Below are positions 12,201 through 22,935 of a DNA stretch of 64,000 nt, in pieces. The translations under genes were made by a program, and so were the position numbers. The stretch lies in the NCBI GenBank assembly GCA_963932465.1, contig OZ010800.1:36198352-36262351 (forward strand), in the 5' to 3' direction. The notes beneath the pieces are model-generated. The model saw nothing but the letters and a program-made list of their open reading frames with translations, was not told where the DNA came from and searched no databases. The DNA is from Maratus speciosus (Eukaryota > Arthropoda > Arachnida > Araneae > Salticidae). The stretch's first letter is position 1. Each line of letters starts with the position of its first letter.

Positions 12201-13125
12201 AACCATGGTTAATAATATTATACTATCGTGGGTTTTTGTAAATTTTAAAGCATAATATTTGACCACTTAAAACCAATTGTCTATAAAACTGGGTTTTTTT
12301 CTGGTTTTTATTATTATTATTTATTATTTATTATTTTATCCCGTCAACGCCAAGTATGTTTTAACTTTTGAAATCTAACATTTGACAACTTTAAAAACGT
12401 TGTTTATAGGGCAGTGTTTACATTTTTATTTTTATCCGTAGCAACAGTGTATGACAATGAATTCCTGAGCATCAAATGTTAATGAACTGTGATTGCGTGT
12501 GAGATTTTTTTTTTTAAAAAAGGGTGAAAAAAATTCTGAATCATGTGCTAGGATATATATGTATTAAGAAATGTAAAAGTTATAATACTAATCGTTGTTT
12601 TTAATTGATAACCATGGTTAATAATATTATACTATCGTGGGTTTTTGTAAATTTTAAAGCATAATATTTGACCACTTAAAACCAATTGTCTATAAAACTG
12701 GGTTTTTTTCTGGTTTTTATTATTATTATTTATTATTTATTATTTTATCCCGTCAACGCCAAGTATGTTTTAACTTTTGAAATCTAACATTTGACAACTT
12801 TAAAAACGTTGTTTATAGGGCAGTGTTTACATTTTTATTTTTATCCGTAGCAACAGTGTATGACAATGAATTCCTGAGCATCAAATGTTAATGAACTGTG
12901 ATTGCGTGTGAGATTTTTTTTTTAAAAAAGGGTGAAAAAAATTCTGAATCATGTGCTAGGATATATATGTATTAAGAAATGTAAAAGTTATAATACTAAT
13001 CGTTGTTTTTAATTGATAACCATGATTAATAATATTATACTATCATGGGTTTTTGTAAATTTTAAAACATAATATTTGACCACTTAAAACGAATTGTCTA
13101 TAAAACTGGTTTTTTTTCTGGTTTT
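9255..13125 (+). repeat. Young 408-bp tandem array, about 9.5 copies
   Basis: The marker 'ctgaatcatgtgctagg' falls at 9271, 9679, 10087, 10495, 10903, 11311, 11719, 12127, 12536 and 12944. The period is exactly 408 with one 409. By eye the units are identical except for length changes in one T/A homopolymer junction ('gagatttt..aaaa'). The tenth unit begins to diverge after about 13020 and ends near 13125. This is homogeneous satellite DNA inside an older, diverged array of the same family. Confidence 0.95.
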
Positions 13126-13271
13126 TATTCCACAGCAGTAACGTTTAACAATAAATTCTGAGCATCAAATGTTAAAGAACTGTGGTAGACTCTTGATGTT
13201 TAAAAAAGTAGAAAAAGCAAATTTGTTTAATTCATAATAATTGACGGTGGTAGGTTATGTTTAATTAATGG

Positions 13272-13303
<32 letters not shown>

Positions 13304-16300
13304 CTGAACCATTTACCAGGGAAGATTTTTATTATCAAATGTAAAGTAACAGTAATACTCGTTGTTTTTCATCTATAACCGTTATTAATAATGTTATACT
13401 ATCGTGTATTTTTTTAATTTTAAAGCATAAAATTTGAACAATTAAAAAAAGATGTCTTTAAAACCATTTTTTTTCTTTATCCGTAGAAACAGTACTTGAC
13501 AATGAATTCTTGAGCATCAAATGTTAATGAACCGTAGTAGCGTCTGAGATTTAAGAATCAGGAAAAACGGAAGTTCCAAAAATCATGTTATTCTAAAATT
13601 GTATTTATAGAATTAAAATCACAAATATATTTTTTAATTGTCAAGTATTGTTAAAAGGTTTATACTATCGCTTTTTTAATTATTATTTAAAGCATAATTT
13701 TTGATAATTTAAAAAGCATTGTTTATTAGACGGTTTATTTATTTATTTCTTTATTTTATCTAATCAACGTTGTTTGACAACGAATTCCTGAGAATTAAAT
13801 GTTAATGCACCATGGTAGCATATCAATCTAAAAAAACTAAATCATTGTTGATGTTTGTTTGTTTTTTAAATGAAGGGGGGGGGGGGATAGAAGCAATCAA
13901 ACAGTAATAATAATACTCGCTATTTTTAAATGATAAGCGTTGTCAATAATTTTTTCTTACCAAAATTAAGTTGCGTATATACTCGCGTATAAGTCGAGGA
14001 ATTCCTGACAATTTTCGATAAGCAAATTTGGGGGGTTGACTTATACGCGAGTCTATTAAAAATGCAAAAACAAAAACTTCTAATACTGCAAAATGATGGC
14101 TTTTTATGTGTATGAATTAAAAAATAATATATAAAATATACAAATAATAATAATTTATCGCTTAAAAATATTTCAGTGATTTGTTTTTGTTTACCTACTA
14201 CCTTTTCGCATTGGCAAGTGAAATCTTTGGTTTAATTTTGTGCAAAATTGAAGTAAACAGTTTGGGGGTCGAGTTATATGCGGGTTTTTGATTTTTTCCA
14301 GAATTTGCATTCGAAAGTTAGGGGGTCGACTTATACGCGAGTATATACCGTAAATTTTGAAATATAATATTTCATTATTTAAAGAAATTTTGTTTATAGG
14401 ACTATTTACATTTTTTTCTCCTTTTTAACCGTAACAACAGTTTTTTTTTTTTTTTTGTTTGTTTTTTTTTTTTTTCAATAAATTCCTGAACATCGTATGT
14501 CAAAGATCAGTGGTAGCGTCTGATATTGGAAAAGAAAATTATGATAGACTAAAATATTATTTATAGAATTAAAATCTCAAATATATTTTTTAATTGTTAA
14601 GCGTTGTTAAAGGTTTTTATACTATCATGTTTTTTTTTTTAAATTATTATTATTTAAAGCATAATCTTTGATAATTTAAAAAGCATTGTTTATTAGACTG
14701 TTTACGTTTTTATTTTTATTTATGTCCAATCAACGTTGTTTGACAACGAATTTCTGAGCATCAAATGTTAATGCATCATAGTAGCATATCAATCTAAAAA
14801 ATATTAAATCACTGTTAATGCTTTCCAACTAGTGTGAAGGGGGTGGGGGAGGATATAGAAGGCTTGTATTAAGTAATCGAATAGTAATAATAATACTCGT
14901 TATTTTTAAATGATAAGCGTTGTTAACAATTTTTCTTATCCAAATTAAGTTAAATTTTGAAACGTAATATTTCATTGTTTAAAGAGGCTTTGTTTATAGG
15001 GCTATTTACATTTCCCCCCTTTTTAACCGTTTCAACAGTGTTTGACAATTAATTCCCGAGCATCATATGTTAATGAACCGTAGTAGCGCCTGAAATTTAA
15101 AAATCAGGAAAAACGGATGTTCGGAAACTTTTGTTATTCTAATATTGTATTTGTAGAATTAAGATCACAAATATATTTTTTAATTGTTAAGCATTGTTAA
15201 AAGATTTATACTATCGTATTTATTATTATTATTTAAAGCGTAATATTTGATAATTTAAAAAGCATTGTTTATTGGACTGTGTACGTTTTTATTTTTATTT
15301 CTATCCAATTAATGTTGTTTGACAATGAATTTCTGAGCATCATATGTTACCACAGTAGCATATCAATATAAAAAGATTAGAAGATCACTGCTGATGTTTT
15401 CTAAACCATATGGGGAAGGGGGAGATTGGGGGTTGCATTAAGTAATCGAAAAAAAAATAATAATAATAATCGCTATTTTTAAATGATAAGCGTTGTTAAT
15501 ATTTTTTTCTTATCAAAATTAAGTTACATTTTGAAATATAATATTTCATTCTTTAAAAAAGCTTTGTTTCTATTCACATCCCCCCCCCCCCTTTTTAACC
15601 ATAGAAACAGTGTTTGACAAGGAATTAACGAGCATCAAATGTTAATGAACAGTGGTAGTCTGAGATTTAAAAAGTAGGAAAAGAAAATTATGATATTATA
15701 AATTATTATTTATAAAATTAAAATCCCAAATATTTTTTATTGATAAACATTATTAATAATGTTATACAATAGACAGTTTTTCAAATTTTGGCAAATAATC
15801 TTTGACATTTTAAAATATCTTGTTTATAAGACGCTGTTTAAGTTCTTATTTTTATTTTTATTCATTGCAACAGTGTTTAAAAGAGACTTCCTCAGCACCA
15901 AACGTTAATGAGCCGTGGTAGTGTCTGAGATTTAAAAAGTAGGAATAACGAAAGTTTAAAAAATTCTAACATATATAGAAAATTACTGCTAATGCTTTTC
16001 TAAATCATGTACCGGGGGAGAATTCGATTACAGGATTTAAAAGTAATAGCAATACTTGGTGTTTTTAATTGCTACCCATTTTTCGTAATGTGAATAATCG
16101 TGTCTGTTCCATAATTTAAAACATATACTTTTCCAGTTTAAAATATCTTGTTTATGGAAGATAGTTTACGTTTTTTAATTTTTTCTTCATCCATAGTAGC
16201 AGGATTTGACAATAAATTCCTCGGAATCAAATGTTAATAAACCATGGTAGAGACTTAGATTTAAGTAGTGAATCTCAATCACTGATGATGATTTTCTAAA

Positions 16301-16680
16301 CCTTACGCTGAGGTAGAATTCTATTAATAAATGTAAAAGTAGCAATAACACTTTCAATTTTTAATTCATAGTTAATGTTAATATTGTTATAGTATTGCGT
16401 GCTTTTTAAATTTTAAAACATAGTCTTTGATGATTTAATCTTGTTTATAAAATACTTTTTTATTTCTATTTATCCATCGCAATAGTTTCAACAACAACAA
16501 TACATAATGACAATGAATAACAATGACAATGAATTTCAAAGCATCAAATGTTAGTGAACTATAGTGGCGTCTGAGATTTATAAATCAGGAAAAACAAAAT
16601 TAAAAAAATAAAATAAAAATGAATATTCCGATATTTTATTTTAAAGAATTAGAAGAAGTAAAATCAATGATAATGTTATA
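13126..16680 (+). repeat. Old diverged monomers of the same array
   Basis: The 'gagcatcaaatgttaatgaac' box recurs in altered form near 13158, 13514, 13794, 14493, 14757, 15060, 15332, 15630, 15895, 16228 and 16540. It is usually followed by 'tggtagcgtctgagattt'. Monomers are about 260-350 long with many substitutions and homopolymer changes. A (TA)n run lies at about 13272-13301. The series fades out near 16680. Confidence 0.7.
13975..14348. mobile_element. Short TIR element (MITE), 374 bp
   Basis: Perfect 22-bp inverted termini begin GTATATACTCGCGTATAAGT. A second inverted pair, 'gttgacttatacgcgag' and 'gggtcgagttatatgcg', lies further inside. It interrupts an array monomer between 'aaattaagtt' and 'aaattttgaaa', which are contiguous in a neighbouring monomer at about 14945. 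It is non-coding. A TA target is possible but not clean. Confidence 0.7.
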
Positions 16681-17451
16681 AGTGCTTTTGAACTTCATCT
16701 GCATAAATGAAACACGAATTTGGATTTACATAAGCTTGTACGTTATTTATTAACGTTGAAAATTTAGTTAGAAATGGAAATATTTCAAGCAAAACAGATT
16801 TCTCTTTTTATATGTAAAAAAATAATTTTCCTGTAATATAATTTAGTTAAATTAAATTATTTTTAATTATTTTTATTAAGTCTAAGTAAAGTCAATAGCC
16901 CCTTGCCTCATCTCCCACCACAATATGCGTTGTCAATTTCCGATAGTTTTATCGGAATATACTATTTTTTCATTCGTGTATGATAAACAAAATTTTTACA
17001 TTTCTTAATGTACTTAAAATTTTGAAACATTTAAATTTTTATTTTTTCTTTAATCAGATCAACATTCCTTCATTTTTGACGGAAGCTATATACTAGTTAT
17101 TAATACTAACCGTAAGAAAATGTTCAACTAATAATTCATTTAAGTGACTTTAAAAGTCAAAAATAAAAGAAAAGAAATGAAACAATCTTTTGAAACTAAC
17201 ATTTTGAGACTAAATCATTTGCATCTTTTATAACTTTACTTGATTTTAAGAATTTTATTTTTTTCTTTTTTATGTAAATTTGGAATCTGAATTTTTTTCT
17301 TTATAAATTTGAAACTTTTTTTTGTAAATTTGAATTTTTTTCTTTATAAATTTGAAACTCTTTTATAAATTTCAAAAAAAGATATATAACTTTTTTTTTT
17401 ACTTTTTAAGATTTTTAAAGGGAGGTATTCCACAGAAATCTCTCTCAAATA

Positions 17452-17486
<35 letters not shown>

Positions 17487-17830
17487 AGAAAATTTTCGGA
17501 TGAAGGAAATCTTAGACCTGAGAAAAATCTTTCAGTAAAATTATTTTACAAAAATTTGTATTTTTAAAATTGCAATGTTATGCTTATAATGTGAAACACT
17601 TTTCTACAATTTTCCATAGCAGGAATTTATTTATTTTTGTTGTTGTTGTTGTTGTTGTTGTTTTGTTTTTTTTCGTTACCACTAAAATTTAATAAAAAGT
17701 TTTTCGTTACTTCATTGTAGATTTCGATTATTAAAAGGGGCAAAATTTTCTATTAAATTTTAACGGTGATGAAAAAGCGTAACAGTTAGCTAATGGGAAT
17801 TTTATTCACACCTTTATGCATGTACACGTA
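16681..17830. other. AT-rich low-complexity region
   Basis: Simple repeats are (AAT)n at about 17448-17484 and (GTT)n at about 17637-17661, plus repeated 'aaatttgaa..ttttttctttataaatt' at 17275-17400. No exon, RNA gene or element terminus was recognised. Confidence 0.45.
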
Positions 17831-18860
17831 CAGACGTGAAAAAAAAGTAAACATCCCTTACTAACTCTGCAACAAATTATTGTAGAAGAAAGTTACTGGT
17901 ACCAAACAATTGGAAATAAAGTTTACTTTTAAACTATGTACATAAAATTAACTTAGGGGGCCATCTCCATATCAAAACGAACTCAAACTTTGTTTTTATT
18001 CAATAGCAATACCCAAATTTGACACCATAAATAAATTCTTCATCTTTCAATTAGCCTAAAAACAAATTTTCAGGAAATTCGTACAGTTAGTTTCAGATAA
18101 ATTAATTATTTAATTAATTAATATGATCATATTTTAGGAGCTCTATGCAAATGGAAATTTGGTACTCGATTACTGAAATGCTACAGAATGACTATGTCAC
18201 TTCTATTAATGTATTATTTCTTGCCAATATGACCATTTCACTCGCTTATTATGTTTGGACTATTGTCAGCCCAAATGTTTCAATAAAATGAATAAAATAT
18301 TTTTTTTCTTCAAATTATGCTTTTCTGCACATCATAGACGGTTAATTAAACCATCATTTTGATGTTTTTTTTTTTATCATTATTCGAAAACTACTTGGAA
18401 TACAAATTTGAAATTGAGAATTCGCATAAAGCAGGGCATAATAAATATAAATCATAAAAAAAATTGTAGGTTACAATTCATATTTTTTTCAAATATCCCT
18501 TTCATAATTCATAATTCATATTATAAAATTACTAATTCAATGTATTTATGTTTGGATTTTTTAGAATTATAACTACACAAAAAATTATCACATTAGGACT
18601 ATAATTTCAGGAGATATTAATAAAAGTACGAAAATTTGATTTAATATTAGAAGCTCTAAATTTTATAGTTCAAATACTTATCCTCCGAATGACTTGAAAT
18701 TTCGTTTCTGGGCATGGTTTGAACCGAATATTTAAAATATATTGTCAAAATTGGTTGTTGCTACTGAAAAAAAAAAAAAAAAAAAAATGTGTGGTCTGGT
18801 TTTGATTTGTAGAGGATCCCTAAGCACTTTTTATATATGTTACCGGCCAAAACCGATTTT

Positions 18861-19057
18861 AGGCCAAACTAGTTTATACTAACGCGCATAAGATAAACTA
18901 GTTTTTCCTAGGCCAAACTAGTTTATCCTAACGCCCATAGGATAAACTAGTTTTTCCTAGGCCAAACTGGTTTATCCTGACGCCCATAGGATAAACTAGT
19001 TTTTCCTAGGCCAAACTAATTTGGCCTAACGCTCATAGGATAAACTAGTTTACCCTG
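18861..19057 (+). repeat. 49-bp TIR subrepeats, left arm
   Basis: 'aggccaaact' falls at 18861, 18910, 18959 and 19008, an exact 49-bp period. Each unit holds two self-complementary 'aaactagttt' cores joined by 'cctaacgcccatagg'-like spacers, so each unit is nearly palindromic. A mirror-image series lies at about 22390-22600. Confidence 0.8.
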
Positions 19058-19485
19058 CTATTAATTGGTCTGAACTACTTTATCATAGGCCGATCTAGTT
19101 TATCCTAGGTCAATTCGATTTCGCGTGCTTTTATTGATCCAAAAGACCGCTTCAGCGCCAACCTTCTAGTTTGTCCTAGGCCAATTCAATTTGACGTGCT
19201 TTAATTGATGCCAACCAGTGTTGAGCACGCTCACAAAAAAAAAAAAAAAAAAAAAAAAACGTACTAATTTAAATTCAAATTCAATTTCTCAAATATGAGT
19301 CATGTTCAAGTTCAAATTCAAAATTTTTTAAACGAATCCGCTCAACTGAAACATATCTATGGAAGTGACAGGAGTTCACTAAAAACTCGTTTTTTATTTT
19401 TATTTTTTTTAAATATAATAGAAGTTTGGCGTCCAAATTTACAAAATTTTGTGAGTTAGTCTTTGGTTATTCAATGTAAGAGTTT

Positions 19486-19760
19486 TTGCGGGCTCGCCCA
19501 ATTTTCCTTCCGGACATTAGGTCCGGGCTTGGTTTAGGGGTTAATTTTTTTGCGAGGTTTGGACCGAGATGGACTGGGACTCAATTTTTTTCTGGCTTAA
19601 GTCGGGACTGGACTGCGTTCTTCTTGAGGTCTGCACTAGCAGAAATTTTTAGTCCAATTTCCAACCCAGGTCATATTAAAATCATTTGGACCGGCAGGAT
19701 CTCTGGTCTGTTCAGTAAAAATATCAGTAACATTTGGCCCGGCCCAACTTTTTTTTAATG
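19486..19760 (+). repeat. GGC/CCGG-rich degenerate patch
   Basis: Repeated fragments such as 'ggtccgggc', 'ggaccgagatggactggga', 'gtcgggactggactg' and 'ggcccggccca' stand out from the AT-rich surroundings. They look like decayed copies of a short GC-rich repeat. The 90-codon open frame over it is a by-product of that composition, and I do not call a gene. Confidence 0.35.
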
Positions 19761-20012
19761 CACGTATTTTTAAATCGCAATTATTTCACAATTAAAATTT
19801 ATATATTTATTATATATTTATTTAATTTTTACTTTCTTCTATGTTTACAAAAAGAAAGTATTGGATTCGTGAAAATTTTCAACTTCCTGTTTTCGACGGA
19901 TTCACACGTTTTTGGGTTCAGAGATCCCGAAAAAGTTGTTTTTACAAAATGTCTGTGAGTTATGTGAGTAGTGTTACTGTCTATCTGTGTATATGTGACA
20001 CAAGTTTTGTGG

Positions 20013-20785
20013 GCGCTCTATCTCAAGAACTAATGCAAGGAATTTAATGAAAATATATATTCAGGTAGTCCCATATATACATTGGTGCTGATTAGTTTTT
20101 GGTGTAAATAGCCCAACAGGTGACGCAGCTATGCTGCATTTTTTACGATTACTGCTATAGCTCTATCTTAAGAACTAATGCACAGATTTTCATGAAACTT
20201 CAGATTCAGTTAGTCCTTGATATGAATTGGTACTGTCTACGTATTAGTGTAAATCGCCCAACAGGTGGCGCTGCTATGCTGCATTTTGCAGGATTCACAC
20301 GATTTCCGAAATAGCTCTATCTCAAGAACTAATGCAGAGATTTTCAACAAACTTCAGATTCAGTTAGTCCTTGATATGAATTGATGCTGATTAGGTGTTG
20401 GTGTAAATAGTCTAATAGGTGGCGCTGCTGTGCTGCATTTGTCACGATTTTCTCAATAGCTCTATCTCAAGAACTAAAGCACGAATTTTCATAAAACTTC
20501 AGATTCAAGTACACCTGGATTAATATTGCTGCTGATTATGTTTTGGTGTAAATCGCTCAACAGATGACGCTGATATGCTAGATTTTTCATGATTTTTGCA
20601 GTAGCTGTTTTTAAAAAACTAATGCACGAATTTTCACCAAATTCAGATTCAATTAGACGCTGATATGTTGTTTCTGGGTAGATTTTGGTGTAATTTATTC
20701 AAAAACAGCGTTTCTATGCTCCATTTTGCTGGATTTACACGATTTCAGCAATAATCATATCTCAAGAACTAATGCACGGAAGTTC
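20013..20785 (+). repeat. ~147-bp tandem array, about 5.3 copies
   Basis: The phrase 'gctctatctcaagaactaatgca' or a variant starts at about 20015, 20160, 20314, 20459, 20603 and 20754. Each unit continues with 'ttcagattcagttag', 'ttggtgtaaat.g.cc' and 'aacaggtggcgctgctatgctgcatttt'. The units are clearly diverged. The array forms part of the interior of the 3.78-kb element. Confidence 0.85.
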
Positions 20786-21456
20786 ATACCTTTAAAATCC
20801 TCATGATAATCATAGATTGCCATTTTATTTTTCATTGTGATAGCTAATTTTGAAGTATTAACATGTTTAAGATAGAAAACAGTTTTGAGATTGGTTCATC
20901 CGACTAGTTTTAAGATGAGTAGATGCATTTTTAGGTAATAAAATTAAAGTATGCTAAAACCTGAGAAAAATAATCTGCCTATGACGGAATGCCGTGTTTA
21001 ATAACAACAACAAAAAAAATGTTGATCTATGTAAAATGAGGATATTAGTACTTGTAGAAAAAATATAATGCATTTACAACAGACGATGAAACTTCTAATA
21101 AGGGAACCTGTCTATAACGGATTTTTCTTCTTTCCTGCGTAATTCCGATTTTATTGCATAGTATTTTTAAATCTCCAAACCATACAACGTGGATTAATGA
21201 TATTAATGATTCTATTGTAAACTATACAGATTTTTTTTTAATGAATCTCTATTTGTATGTAAATATCTGAATAATTACTAATACCACTAATTTTTTTGCA
21301 CGGGTTGGAGACTTGAAAATTTGAAAAAAAAAAATTATATAGAAAAACCTTCTAAAACGGAATCACGTAGGGGAGAAAAACACTTCGTTTTAGTTAAGTT
21401 CCTTTCTTAGCAGGTTCGTCGTCTCTAGCAAATATATTATGTTTTTTTCGAACGGA

Positions 21457-21745
21457 TTAACCTTTAATTGATGTGACTAAAATTTGTCACACAACCGATG
21501 TGATCCGGTCTCTCAGACCCCTCGAATAAAATGAATAAAAAAAATAACTCAAATGGTTGAATTTACTTAAATTTTGTCTTAACAATATCGTTGTTCTTCT
21601 CTTAGGCGCATGTGAATTAAATTGCATGAAAAAGTATTTTATTCATATTATTTAACTTCAGTACAGAAAAGTAAAAAGCTGTAAAAGTGTTTACAGCTGG
21701 GAGTCGCGGGGTCTGGGAGACCGCGTGACATCAGTTACAGGTTAA
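21457..21745. mobile_element. TTAA-flanked MITE (piggyBac-like)
   Basis: The left end is TTAACCTTTAATTGATGT and the right end, reverse complemented, is TTAACCTGTAACTGATGT. Both continue to the inverted pair 'ggtctctcagacccc' and 'ggggtctgggagacc'. CC-starting TIRs next to TTAA are typical of piggyBac-type elements. It is nested in the 3.78-kb element and non-coding. Confidence 0.65.
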
Positions 21746-22641
21746 TATATTTGCAACAATTTGCACCGATTAAAAAAAAAAAAAAATCTCCGTTTCAAAC
21801 AGGTTTTTGTCGTACTCAAATTCTCCTAATAGGTTTTACATGAAAGGTATCCACCTCCGTATAAATGTATATGTATTATTCTTTAAAGAGAATTTTAATT
21901 GTGAAATAATGGTAGCTTAAAAAATATGTAGTTTAGGCCAAACTGGGATCGGGAATTCACCGAATTTCTGAAAGTTCCAGATTTCTGAAAGAATATCAAA
22001 TGTACTTCTAATATTCTTAATGGTGCATTTATTCATAAATATGCAAAGCCAAGTGATATTTATGTGAGGGGAAAAAAATAAACTTCTCTAAATTATTCCT
22101 CTCTTAAAATTTTGATAACCTCTCACCCCATTCTTTGGCCCTCCAGCACACAATTTGTCATGTGGAACATATTTAGTAACTATCGGCGGCGATAAAATGG
22201 GGCACGTAAGGCGCCGGAACGGTAGTTAAGATCAATAAAAGCACGACAACTTGCATTGGCCTAGAATAAACTAGATCTGCCTAGTATAAAATAGCAGGTT
22301 GGCGACGGGGCGGTCTTTGGGATCAATAAAATCACGCCAAATTGAATTGGCCTAGGATAAACTAGTTCGGACCAATGAATAGCAGGCTAAACTAGCTTAT
22401 CCTGTAAGCGTTAAGCCAAACTAGTTTGGCCTAGGAAAACCTAGTTTATCCTATGGTCGTTAGGATAGACTAGTTTGGCCTAGGAAAAACTAGTTTATCC
22501 TATGAGCGTTAGGAAAAACTAGTTTGGCCTAGGAAAAACTAGTTTATCCTATGTGCGTTAGGATAAACTAGTTTGGCCTAGGCCAATCTAGTTTGGCCTA
22601 AAATCGGGTTTGGCCGGTAACATATACATCATTTAAAAGTA

Positions 22642-22840
22642 CACGGGAAAAAGTGTTGTGTTGAAATTACTAAATTTTGGTTCATGTAGCTCCATCCAAA
22701 CAAATTTTGGGTGGACGATTTGTTGAATTAACAAAATAATTTGGTTAATCTAACCAAAATTTAATCATTCTAACCAAAATTTTTGGATGGAGCTATATGA
22801 ACCAAAATTTAGTAATTTCAACAAAACAGTTTTTTCCGTG
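22642..22840. mobile_element. 199-bp TA-flanked MITE, copy 1
   Basis: Termini are CACGGGAAAAAGTG on the left and, reverse complemented, CACGGAAAAAACTG on the right. Both are followed by 'ttgaaattactaaattttgg' and 'ttcatatagctccatccaaa'. TA lies on both sides (22640-22641 and 22841-22842). The second Tc1-like copy has an uninterrupted TA at the equivalent position. A sister copy lies at 40501-40726. Confidence 0.85.
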
Positions 22841-22935
22841 TATACTTTATTTCCAATCGTTTTGTACCAGTAACTTTCTTCTTTTATAATTAGTTGCAGA
22901 GTTGGTAGGAATATTTACTTTTTTTTTTCTACGAC

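Larger units (their letters stand above)
7163..16680 (+). repeat. Exon/intron-seeded tandem repeat domain
   Basis: From the intron start, monomers of about 260-410 bases repeat to about 16.68 kb. Each carries the order 'ctgctgatg.tttctaaaccatgt', 'gtattaag.aatgtaaaagtaataatactcg', 'gttatactatcg', 'ttgtttatagg.c.gtgtttac', 'tccgtagcaacagtg' and 'gagcatcaaatgttaatgaac'. The sequence just after the exon (7290-7355 and 7655-7800) is recognisably the same, so the array grew from the gene's own intron. The centre is young and homogeneous; both edges are old. Several mobile elements are inserted in it. Confidence 0.75.
18839..22621. mobile_element. 3.78-kb element with long TIRs made of palindromic repeats
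   Basis: Termini are GTTACCGGCCAAAACCGATT on the left and, reverse complemented, GTTACCGGCCAAACCCGATT on the right, with complementarity running for roughly 300 bases. The TIRs consist of 49-bp repeats containing 'aaactagttt' palindromes. Flanks are ATAT on both sides, a possible 4-bp target duplication. The interior holds a poly-A tract, a GGCC-rich degenerate patch (19486-19760), a ~147-bp tandem array and a nested TTAA MITE. No transposase frame is visible. I do not recognise the superfamily. Confidence 0.65.
17831..22935 (+). mobile_element. Tc1/mariner-like element, copy A, split by insertions
   Basis: The left end CAGACGTGAAAAAAAAGTAAA follows TA at 17829-17830. The right end, near 22935, is the inverted counterpart, with 'gtaccagtaactttcttc' mirroring 'gaagaaagttactggtacc'. 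Removing the insertions at 18839-22621 and 22642-22840 leaves about 1.1 kb with inverted ends of over 100 bases. The same element, inverted and about equally long once emptied, lies at 25841-28080. No transposase frame survives. The CAGT-like start and TA target suggest the Tc1/mariner superfamily. Confidence 0.65.

Noticed and set aside
9255..13125. CRISPR-like array
   Set aside because: The 408-bp units are directly adjacent, without unique spacers, in a eukaryotic setting; this is satellite DNA.
19486..19758. 90-codon frame with RARPIF..SGLG..WTG motifs
   Set aside because: It arises from a GC-rich degenerate repeat inside a mobile element; the Trp/Gly pattern follows the repeat unit, not a protein family.
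21100..21440. 'cctgtctataacgga' and similar phrases as pogo-like TIRs
   Set aside because: They resemble such termini but no inverted partner with TA flanks could be matched.
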